Positions 45,889-53,328 of a DNA stretch of 64,000 nt are shown piece after piece. Below the pieces are notes generated by a model that saw only the letters and a program-made list of their open reading frames with translations, was not told the origin of the DNA and ran no database searches. This stretch comes from Prevotella sp. (GTDB lineage Bacteria > Bacteroidota > Bacteroidia > Bacteroidales > Bacteroidaceae). The DNA lies in assembly GCA_017428055.1 (NCBI GenBank), contig JAFRRN010000077.1, positions 1-64,000 of the forward strand, written 5' to 3'. Each line of letters starts with the position of its first letter. Within the stretch, counting starts at the first letter, position 1. The position numbers were made by a program, and so were the translations under genes.

Positions 45889-47022
45889 ATGGAATTAGTA
45901 AAACGAACACTTCAAGAAGTGATTGAGAAGCGGATGTTCAGTGGGAAGGCCATCTTGCTGATAGGGGCACGACAGGTTGGCAAAAGCACCTTGTTAGAAC
46001 AGGTTGTGAAGAATCGGCAGGAGCCTGTGCTTCGTTTGAATTGTGACGAACCAGAAGTGCGGACAATGTTGGAGGCTATCAACACACAGGAGTTACATTT
46101 GCTGATAGGACAGCACCGGATAGTGATGATTGACGAGGCCCAGCGGGTTACCAATATAGGACTGACGTTGAAACTGATTACTGATGGGTTCCCCGATGTA
46201 CAATTGCTGGTCACAGGCTCTTCGTCGTTCCAATTACGCGATGTGGTCAATGAGCCATTGACAGGGCGCAAGTGGGAGTATAACCTGTTTCCCCTCTCTA
46301 CAGGCGAACTTCTGGACGACAGGGGGCTGATAGGTTTGAAGCAGACATTGGAGTCGCGCCTGATATATGGCTCCTATCCCGATGTACTGAATCACTCAGA
46401 CGACGCAAAGGCTGTGCTGACTAACCTGTCGGGCAGTTATCTCTATCAAGACCTTCTGTCGTTGGAAGGTGTACGCAAGCCTGCTTTACTCGAGAAGTTG
46501 TTAGTGGCCTTGGCCTTGCAAGTAGGCAGCGAAGTGTCGTATAACGAACTGGCTCAGACCATTGGTTCAGATACGAAGACTGTGGAGAAATATATCAATC
46601 TGTTGGAGAAGTGCTTTGTTGTGTTCCGTCTGTCGGCTTTCAGCAGAAATCTTAGGACAGAACTAAAGAAAAGCAGGAAAGTGTATTTCTATGACAACGG
46701 CATTCGTAATGCCATCTTGCAGAATTTCACACCGTTGGCATTGCGCACAGACGTGGGGGCACTTTGGGAGAACTTCTTCATCAGCGAGCGGATGAAGTAC
46801 AACCATTACTCGGCCAACTATGTGCGAAGTTACTTTTGGCGGACTACGCTACAGCAGGAAATAGACTATATCGAGGAGCAGGATGGGCAATTCATGGCTT
46901 TTGAGATGAAGTGGAACCCAAAGAAAACTACCGCATCCGTTCCTGCGCCTTTCAAGAAAGAATATCCCCTCAAGCAGTTCGTAGTCGTAACGCCAAATAA
47001 CTATTTAGACTGGACTGTCTAA
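45889..47022 (+). CDS. AAA+ ATPase with DUF4143 C-terminal domain
   Basis: 377 residues. Walker A GARQVGKST (about 26-34), Walker B IVMIDEAQ (about 78-85), and a TGSSSFQL sensor segment. A DUF4143 domain with winged-helix and PD-(D/E)XK-like features follows (EIDYIEEQDGQFMAFEMKWN). These orphan ATPases are common and mobile in Bacteroidales; role unknown. It is unrelated to transport and interrupts the permease array, with its own terminator upstream, its own promoter, and its stop codon inside dyad copy 2. Confidence 0.9.
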   Translation: MELVKRTLQEVIEKRMFSGKAILLIGARQVGKSTLLEQVVKNRQEPVLRLNCDEPEVRTMLEAINTQELHLLIGQHRIVMIDEAQRVTNIGLTLKLITDGFPDVQLLVTGSSSFQLRDVVNEPLTGRKWEYNLFPLSTGELLDDRGLIGLKQTLESRLIYGSYPDVLNHSDDAKAVLTNLSGSYLYQDLLSLEGVRKPALLEKLLVALALQVGSEVSYNELAQTIGSDTKTVEKYINLLEKCFVVFRLSAFSRNLRTELKKSRKVYFYDNGIRNAILQNFTPLALRTDVGALWENFFISERMKYNHYSANYVRSYFWRTTLQQEIDYIEEQDGQFMAFEMKWNPKKTTASVPAPFKKEYPLKQFVVVTPNNYLDWTV

Positions 47023-47061
47023 TAATCATACAGAGAACCGTCAATTTTTTTGACAATCTGC
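47013..47061 (+). promoter_or_regulatory. Dyad operator, copy 2 (permease 3)
   Basis: GACTGTCTAATAATCATACA (from 47013) and TTTGACAATCTGC (to 47061). CTGTC to GACAATCT is 37 bp. The left half overlaps the stop of the ATPase gene. Immediately downstream a hairpin (CATCCGCC...GGTGGATG) lies between dyad and promoter. Confidence 0.7.
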
Positions 47062-47080
47062 ATCCGCCGATGCCTAAAGC

Positions 47081-47112
47081 ATTGGTGGATGTATTTTATT
47101 GGCGTAACTTTG
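47081..47112 (+). promoter_or_regulatory. Permease 3 promoter
   Basis: ATTG (47081-47084), 20 bp, TAACTTTG (47105-47112). -7 begins 46 bp after the end of the dyad's GACAATCT. Leader of about 57 nt with repeated CTTATAAACTCA units before ATG 47177. Confidence 0.7.
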
Positions 47113-47176
47113 CAGAGAGTTCTTGGGGTCTCACAGGCTCACATTCTTATAAACTCATAAACTTATAAACTCACAA

Positions 47177-49564
47177 ATGAAAGAAGTATTGAGAAATGTC
47201 TGGTATATGGCGCGCCGCTTCAAGATGGCGACGGCGCTGAACTTCGCAGGGCTGGCGGTGGCCTTCGCCTCCTGCTATTTGTTTCTGACGCAAGTGGTGT
47301 ATAACCATTCTTATAATAAGGGGCTGGCAGACAGTGGGAAGCTCTACCGCGTGGAGACACCGGCCATGTTGGACCACGGCAAGTGGCAGTCGATGGTGAA
47401 CCGTTTCCTTGCCGAGCAGCTTGACTCGATGCCGCAGGTTGAGGGCATGGCCCTGTTTGAGAGTTGGAACTGGGACATGCGGTTTGCCAAGGAAGGCACG
47501 GAGTTCACGTTCAGTGGCTGCAACGTCAGTTACGATGCCCTGACGACGCTTGCCCCACGGGTGCTGGACGGGAAGGTCGGCTGGTCGGATGACGACCACC
47601 GGGGATTCATCCTGCCCGCGTCCATCGCCATGAGGTATTTCGGCACCACGCAGGCAGCAGGCCTCCATCTATGGAATGGCAAGGACAGCATCTTGGTGAG
47701 GGGCGTCTTCGAGGACTTCCCTGAGAACTGCTTTGCCAGGAACTGCATCTACGGCCATATAGGCGACGAGAACAAGGGCAACTTCCAGAACTTCAACTAC
47801 AACTGCTACTTGAAGCTCAGGCAACCCTTGGACGTGGAGCAAGTGAGACATACCATTTTGGACCCGCTGTTGGAGCGAATCCACCAAATGTACATAGAAC
47901 ATGGCTATGAGGACCAATGGGATGAGGCAGATACAAGAGAACGCCTCAACCTACGGCTGGTACCCGTCACGGAGACGTGGTTCTCGGGCGTGGATGCTGG
48001 GCAGGACAGAGGCAACAAGGCTGTTGACCTGATTCTGCAACTGTCGTGCCTGTTGGTCATCATCATCGCCGCCATCAACTTCCTGAACTTCACGTTGGCA
48101 GAGAGCCCCATGCGCATCAAGAGCATCAACACGCGGCGCGTACTGGGAAGCACCGTCGGACAACTGCGCCTCGGATTCGTGGCTGAGACGGTCTTCACTT
48201 CGCTGCTGGCCTTTGGCCTGTCTGTAGGCATCTGCTACCTGTTGTCGCAGTGGCCGCCCATCAACGACCTGGTTGTAGGCAGCATTGCGCCCAGCCATCA
48301 CGGCATGCTATTGGCAGCCCTTGCCGTCGCTGCCGTCTTGGTGGGCATCGTGGCGGGTCTCTATCCGGCTTTCTACGTCACCTCGTTCCAGCCCGCATTG
48401 GCACTGAAAGGCTCTTTCGGCCTTACGCCCAAGGGTCGAAGGCTACGCACGGCATTGCTCTGCTTGCAATTCCTCATCACCAGCATCATGGTGGTCTATA
48501 TCGGCATCCTCTGCCTACAGAGCCACTACATCTTCAATTCTGACTATGGCTTCGAGAAGGATGAAATCCTGTATTGCGATACGTGGGAGATTCTTGACAG
48601 GCAAGACGCCTTGCGCTCAGAGTTGATGCAGCAGACGGGCGTAACGGACGTGGCCTACTCGCAATTCACGCTTGGCACATCCGACAGTTATATGACGTGG
48701 GGACGTGGCGACAAGGACCATGAAGTGCATTTCGTCGCCCTGCCCGTAGACTGGCACTATCTGCGCACGATGGGCATTGAGGTCGTCGAGGGGCGCGACT
48801 TTACGGAGCACGATGGCGACTGCTATATCATCAACGAGGCCGCCCGCAAGAAATGGGACTGGGTGGAGATGGACAAGAAGCTGTTAGACACCGACGAGTC
48901 AATGACCGTTGTCGGCGTGTGCCAGAATGTGCGCTTTGGCTCTACCCGTGTTGACAACAACGACACGCCGATGGTCTTCCTCATTTATGGCGAAAACTAC
49001 CTGAGCCGCGGATGGGCGAACAATCTCGGCATGATGAACGTGCGTGTGGCGGCTGGTGTCGATAAGGTGCAGATGCGCCAGAAGATCAAGGAAACCTGCA
49101 TGAAGCTCGGCGCACAGCACGAGCCAGAGGTCAGGTTCCTCGACCAAGACTTGGAGAATACCTATCAGGATGAGTTCCGCTTCATCCGCCAAGTGATGGT
49201 CTTCTCGTTCATCTGCCTGATTATTACCCTCATCGGCGTGTTCTGCATGACGATGTTCGAGACGGAGTATCGCCGCAAGGAGATAGGCATCCGCAAGGTG
49301 ATGGGTTCCTCGACGCGGGAAATCCTGCTGATGCTCTGCCGTCATTATATCCTGCTGCTCGCCATCAGTTTCATCCTTGCAGCACCCATTGCCTACCACA
49401 TCGGCACCCAATGGCTTCAGTCGTTTGCCGAGCGCACACCCATCCATTGGTGGCTCTTCCCCTTGGCCCTGCTCGCCGTTGCTGTCGTCACCCTCGCTAC
49501 AGTCGTCATCCAGAGCTGGCGTACAGCCAATGCTAATCCCGTAGAGAGCATCAAGACAGAGTAA
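47177..49564 (+). CDS. MacB/FtsX-type ABC permease 3
   Basis: 795 residues, same layout as permeases 1 and 2 and closest to permease 2 (KGSFGLTPKGRRLRTALLCL, then TEYRRKEIGIRKVMGSSTRE, and C-terminal NANPVESIKTE). GC content appears higher than in permease 2. Own promoter with dyad operator. Confidence 0.9.
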   Translation: MKEVLRNVWYMARRFKMATALNFAGLAVAFASCYLFLTQVVYNHSYNKGLADSGKLYRVETPAMLDHGKWQSMVNRFLAEQLDSMPQVEGMALFESWNWDMRFAKEGTEFTFSGCNVSYDALTTLAPRVLDGKVGWSDDDHRGFILPASIAMRYFGTTQAAGLHLWNGKDSILVRGVFEDFPENCFARNCIYGHIGDENKGNFQNFNYNCYLKLRQPLDVEQVRHTILDPLLERIHQMYIEHGYEDQWDEADTRERLNLRLVPVTETWFSGVDAGQDRGNKAVDLILQLSCLLVIIIAAINFLNFTLAESPMRIKSINTRRVLGSTVGQLRLGFVAETVFTSLLAFGLSVGICYLLSQWPPINDLVVGSIAPSHHGMLLAALAVAAVLVGIVAGLYPAFYVTSFQPALALKGSFGLTPKGRRLRTALLCLQFLITSIMVVYIGILCLQSHYIFNSDYGFEKDEILYCDTWEILDRQDALRSELMQQTGVTDVAYSQFTLGTSDSYMTWGRGDKDHEVHFVALPVDWHYLRTMGIEVVEGRDFTEHDGDCYIINEAARKKWDWVEMDKKLLDTDESMTVVGVCQNVRFGSTRVDNNDTPMVFLIYGENYLSRGWANNLGMMNVRVAAGVDKVQMRQKIKETCMKLGAQHEPEVRFLDQDLENTYQDEFRFIRQVMVFSFICLIITLIGVFCMTMFETEYRRKEIGIRKVMGSSTREILLMLCRHYILLLAISFILAAPIAYHIGTQWLQSFAERTPIHWWLFPLALLAVAVVTLATVVIQSWRTANANPVESIKTE

Positions 49565-49622
49565 AGCGACTCCGAAATCATAAAGGTTATTGATTCTCGT
49601 ATAGAAAAGCAATTTTTTCTTT

Positions 49623-49671
49623 GACTGTCTAAAAATCATACACTTAACCGTTTAATTATTAGACAATCTAC
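49623..49671 (+). promoter_or_regulatory. Dyad operator, copy 3 (permease 4)
   Basis: GACTGTCTAAAAATCATACA (from 49623) and ATTAGACAATCTAC (to 49671). The arms GACTGTCTAA and TTAGACAATC are inverted copies with one mismatch. CTGTC to GACAATCT is 37 bp, as in copies 1 and 2. It is the most complete copy. Confidence 0.72.
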
Positions 49672-49690
49672 ATCCGCCAGGGTCAAAAAC

Positions 49691-49722
49691 CTTGGCGGAT
49701 TTGTTTTATTGAGGTAATTTTG
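49691..49722 (+). promoter_or_regulatory. Permease 4 - ATPase promoter
   Basis: CTTG (49691-49694), 20 bp, TAATTTTG (49715-49722). The 46-bp offset from the dyad is conserved. The resulting leader of about 320 nt is unusually long. Confidence 0.68.
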
Positions 49723-50048
49723 CAATGAGTTCTTGAGTTGATTAGTTCTTGAGTTCTCACAAACTTATAAACTCACTAACAAACCTGCTGAAAATGGAAG
49801 ATAATTAAAAATGAAGAATGCGGAAAGGGGACGCACTACGTGCGGAAATTCTACAAAATTGGAATCAAATTTATATCAAAATGAATGAACCATACTTTGG
49901 AACGTTGTCTTGGTTTTTGCCCAGTATTTTGTACAAATTTTGAAATTTTTTTGTTCAATTTCTCGCCAAGGGCGATTTCCTACCCACGGGCGGAAACACT
50001 GTTCCGCCCCTACAAGCCCAAACTTATAAACTTATAAACTCACAAAAT

Positions 50049-52403
50049 ATGATTAGTGCAATTAAGACATTAAACAAGCGGGGACAGCATAATTGGACGA
50101 AGATCCTGTGCATAGCCGTAGGACTGGCCGTAGGTGTCGTGCTATTGGGAAAGGTGGGCTTCGAGCAGTCGTGGGATGACTTCTTCCCCACGAGCAACCG
50201 CATCTGTGTGGTGTGCGAGGATATTATCCGCGATGGTGAGTACAAGCATTTTCCGCAGACGGCGGGAGCCATTGCCCCAGCCCTGAAACGCTACTGTCCG
50301 CAGGTGGAAGCCGCCACGCGCTACACGGCCTTTGCTGGAGACATGCCCATCGTGACAGACGACGACAAGCGGGTGCGCACCAACTATGCCCTCGTTGACA
50401 GTTGTTTCTTCGACGTGTTCCCCTTCCGAGTGCTGGCAGGTAATGCAAAGAAGACGCTCAGCCAAGTGGACTATTGCATGATTCCCCGTTCACTTGCCGA
50501 GAAGTTGGGCGGTGACATCATTGGCAAGAAGGTTTGGTATAACAAGCGTGGCGGATGGGCGTTGACCGTTGGCGGCATCTACGAGGACATACCGCTGAAC
50601 TCCAAGTTGCATGGCATGGAGGTGATGGTCAGTATGCCGACGATTACCAAGATTATGTGGGATGGTCGCGAGAACTGGTTAGGCAACGACCGCTATGAAG
50701 GATATGTCCGTCTAACTGATGGCATCAGCCCGGACGACTTGAAACCGCAGATTGAGAAGATGAAGCAGGAGAAACTACCTTTGGACGAACTGAAGAAGGC
50801 GGGCGTGGATATGGGATTCTCATTGCAGCCGCTTATCGACTATCATTCAAACGATGAGGGCACACGCCGGATGACATGGATTCTCTCGCTGCTGGCAATA
50901 GTACTCATCGGCTGTGCCGTGATGAACTACCTACTTCTCGTCATTGGCGGCATCAGCCAACGTGCCCGTGAGATGGCAGTCCGTCAATGCTATGGTGCCG
51001 ATGCCCGCCATATATATAATAAGGTGATGGCAGAGAGCGTCGTCCACCTGTTATTGTCGTTGGCTTTGGCAGCCCTATTGCTCTATGTGGCGAAGGACAC
51101 TGTGGAAGATCTCACGGGGGCATCGCTGCCGACGCTGCTGACAACGGGCAGCAACGTGGGGATGGTTGCGGCGACGTGTCTTGTCGTGCTGCTCATCACA
51201 GGTCTCGTGCCAGGCTATATCTACACCCATATCCCTGTAGCCGCTGCCTTCAAGAACTACAGCCAGAGCCACCGCCTGTGGAAACTCCTGTTGTTAGGCC
51301 TACAGTTTGCCTCGGCGACATTCCTCATCGTCCTGCTGATGGTGGTTGGTCGTCAATACAAGATGATGGTGAATGATAATCCGGGCTACGACTTCCAAAC
51401 CCTGGGTATATTAGACACCAATGATCTCTCGGGCAAACAGAGACAACTCATTATGGACGAATTGCGTAAGTTGTCAACAGTGGAAAGCGTGACAATCTCA
51501 TTTGCCAACCTAACCAAATATCAGAGCGGCGACAATATCTATCTCCCAGGTGATGACCATGAATATATGAACATTGCCGACCTTTACTTCGTTGGTGATG
51601 GCTACTTCAACGTGATGGGCATCCCCGTTATCTCTGGCCGGACTTTTACGGAGCAGACCGATACACTCTGCGAGGTGATGGTGAGCAGGAGGTTTGAGGA
51701 GCGCATGAAGGAGTTAGCTGGTTGGGAGCGAGCTGTAGGCAAACAGGTTATTGTTACATCATTCAGCAAGCAGCATACCATTGTTGGTGTCTACGAAGAC
51801 CCCCGAATAGGCAGTATCGCCAATCCTGATACTCGCGGCAGTGTTTGCTTCTACAGTAAGAACACGGACTTGATGGCGAATATCCTCATTCGCTTCCATA
51901 CGATGGATGGGCTTGATGACGCTAACAAACGGCTTAAGGAAGTGGTTCCCGACAATCCTGACATAACCATCTACCCATACAGTCAGATGATGACAGAACT
52001 TTATACCGATGCCCACCGCTTCCGCACCACCGTACTCATCGGTGGCCTGGTGGCACTGATCATTGCACTCATCGGACTCATCGGCTACCTCGCGGGCGAG
52101 ATTGGTCGCCGGCAGAAAGAGATCGCCATCCGTAAGGTGAACGGCGCAAAAATAGCCGACGTGCTCCGACTGTTCCAGACAGACATCTTGCGCGTTGCGC
52201 TGCCAGCAACGGCAATAGGAGCCTTCGCATCCTGGTATGTCGCCCGCCTGTGGTTGGAGCAATTCAGTGAGAAGACACCATTGCTGCCGATACTCTTTAT
52301 TGTCGGTGCCCTGCTGGTGATTGCCATCATCCTGGGTGTTGTATGGCTCGGCTGCTATCGCGTCGCCTCCAGCAATCCCATTGAATATCTCAAATCAGAA
52401 TAA
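50049..52403 (+). CDS. MacB/FtsX-type ABC permease 4
   Basis: 784 residues, the most divergent of the four (N-terminus MISAIKTLNKRGQHNWTKIL, C-terminus SSNPIEYLKSE), with the same fused MacB-FtsX layout and the conserved segment REMAVRQCYGADARHIYN. The ATPase gene follows after 39 bp, so both are in one transcript. Confidence 0.9.
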   Translation: MISAIKTLNKRGQHNWTKILCIAVGLAVGVVLLGKVGFEQSWDDFFPTSNRICVVCEDIIRDGEYKHFPQTAGAIAPALKRYCPQVEAATRYTAFAGDMPIVTDDDKRVRTNYALVDSCFFDVFPFRVLAGNAKKTLSQVDYCMIPRSLAEKLGGDIIGKKVWYNKRGGWALTVGGIYEDIPLNSKLHGMEVMVSMPTITKIMWDGRENWLGNDRYEGYVRLTDGISPDDLKPQIEKMKQEKLPLDELKKAGVDMGFSLQPLIDYHSNDEGTRRMTWILSLLAIVLIGCAVMNYLLLVIGGISQRAREMAVRQCYGADARHIYNKVMAESVVHLLLSLALAALLLYVAKDTVEDLTGASLPTLLTTGSNVGMVAATCLVVLLITGLVPGYIYTHIPVAAAFKNYSQSHRLWKLLLLGLQFASATFLIVLLMVVGRQYKMMVNDNPGYDFQTLGILDTNDLSGKQRQLIMDELRKLSTVESVTISFANLTKYQSGDNIYLPGDDHEYMNIADLYFVGDGYFNVMGIPVISGRTFTEQTDTLCEVMVSRRFEERMKELAGWERAVGKQVIVTSFSKQHTIVGVYEDPRIGSIANPDTRGSVCFYSKNTDLMANILIRFHTMDGLDDANKRLKEVVPDNPDITIYPYSQMMTELYTDAHRFRTTVLIGGLVALIIALIGLIGYLAGEIGRRQKEIAIRKVNGAKIADVLRLFQTDILRVALPATAIGAFASWYVARLWLEQFSEKTPLLPILFIVGALLVIAIILGVVWLGCYRVASSNPIEYLKSE

Positions 52404-52442
52404 TTGCAAGTCAACAAAAATGTCAACAAATAGTAAAATAAA

Positions 52443-53120
52443 ATGATGATTAAGTTAGAAAACATTCAGAAGGTATTCCGCACGGAAGAGGTGGAGACCG
52501 TTGCCCTTGGGGGCGTTTCGTTTGAAGTGAAGAAAGGCGAGTTCGTGGCCATCATGGGACCGTCGGGCTGCGGTAAGTCAACGTTGCTCAACATCCTGGG
52601 CCTACTCGACAATCCCACCAGCGGGAAGTATTGGCTCGACGGCGAGGACGTGGGGCAACTGAAGGAGAGCCAGCGCACCCGTGTGCGCAAGGGGCAGATC
52701 GGCTTTGTGTTCCAAAGTTTCAACCTGATAGACGAGCTCAATGTGGAAGAAAACGTAGAATTGCCGCTGACCTATCTCGGCGTACCCAAGAAAGAGCGCA
52801 AGCGGCGGGTGGAAGAGGTGTTGCGCCGCATGGCTATCAGCCACCGCTCCCACCATTTCCCCCAGCAGCTCAGCGGCGGCCAGCAGCAGCGTGTCGCCAT
52901 CGCCCGTGCCGTGGTGATGAATCCCAAGCTCATCCTCGCCGACGAACCGACGGGAAACCTCGACTCAAAGAACGGCTTGGAAGTAATGCAGCTTCTCACC
53001 CAGCTGAACCAGGAAGGCACCACCGTCTTGATGGTAACCCACTCCGAGCGCGACGCCAGCTATGCCGACCGCATCATCAGCCTCTTGGATGGCCAAGTGG
53101 TGCCAGAGGTCGATCTTTAA
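52443..53120 (+). CDS. ABC transporter ATP-binding protein (MacB/LolD type)
   Basis: 225 residues. Walker A GPSGCGKST (about 39-47), Q-loop region GFVFQSFNLID, signature LSGGQQQR, Walker B LILADEPTGNLDS, and switch His in VTHSE. Matches the MacB/LolD subfamily that powers FtsX-type permeases. The only ABC ATPase in the locus, so it probably serves all four permeases, or different permease pairs. ATG 52446 is an alternative start. Confidence 0.95.
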   Translation: MMIKLENIQKVFRTEEVETVALGGVSFEVKKGEFVAIMGPSGCGKSTLLNILGLLDNPTSGKYWLDGEDVGQLKESQRTRVRKGQIGFVFQSFNLIDELNVEENVELPLTYLGVPKKERKRRVEEVLRRMAISHRSHHFPQQLSGGQQQRVAIARAVVMNPKLILADEPTGNLDSKNGLEVMQLLTQLNQEGTTVLMVTHSERDASYADRIISLLDGQVVPEVDL

Positions 53121-53152
53121 CCATTCAACGAATTTAGTTGCCTTGCTTTTAG

Positions 53153-53187
53153 GTTTTGGGGTGGGAAATATAATCTCACCCCAAAAC
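53153..53187 (+). terminator. Terminator of the export locus
   Basis: GTTTTGGGGTG (53153-53163) and CACCCCAAAAC (53177-53187) form a perfect 11-bp stem followed by TTTATTA, just after the ATPase gene. Confidence 0.75.
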
Positions 53188-53262
53188 TTTATTACATGAA
53201 AGATACTTACAAAAAATAAAATCTATGATACACTTGGCAAAGTGACTTATATAAAAAGAGGT

Positions 53263-53270
53263 TAATTTTG
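53263..53270 (+). promoter_or_regulatory. Promoter -7 element of the large secreted protein
   Basis: TAATTTTG, 58 bp before ATG 53329. No TTTG at the expected -33 position. Confidence 0.45.
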
Positions 53271-53328
53271 CACCGTGAAACTGAAATAATCCTAATTTAT
53301 CATGTTTAATAACTTAAAACTTTCTGAA

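Larger units (their letters stand above)
49565..50048. other. Long leader and promoter region of permease 4
   Basis: 484 bp without a gene. From left to right: dyad operator copy 3, a hairpin (CATCCGCCAGG...CCTTGGCGGAT), the promoter, a CTTATAAACTCAC leader segment, and one copy each of the two blocks repeated at 43071-43315 (about 49826-49972). It ends with AAACTTATAAACTCACAAA before the start codon. Confidence 0.6.
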
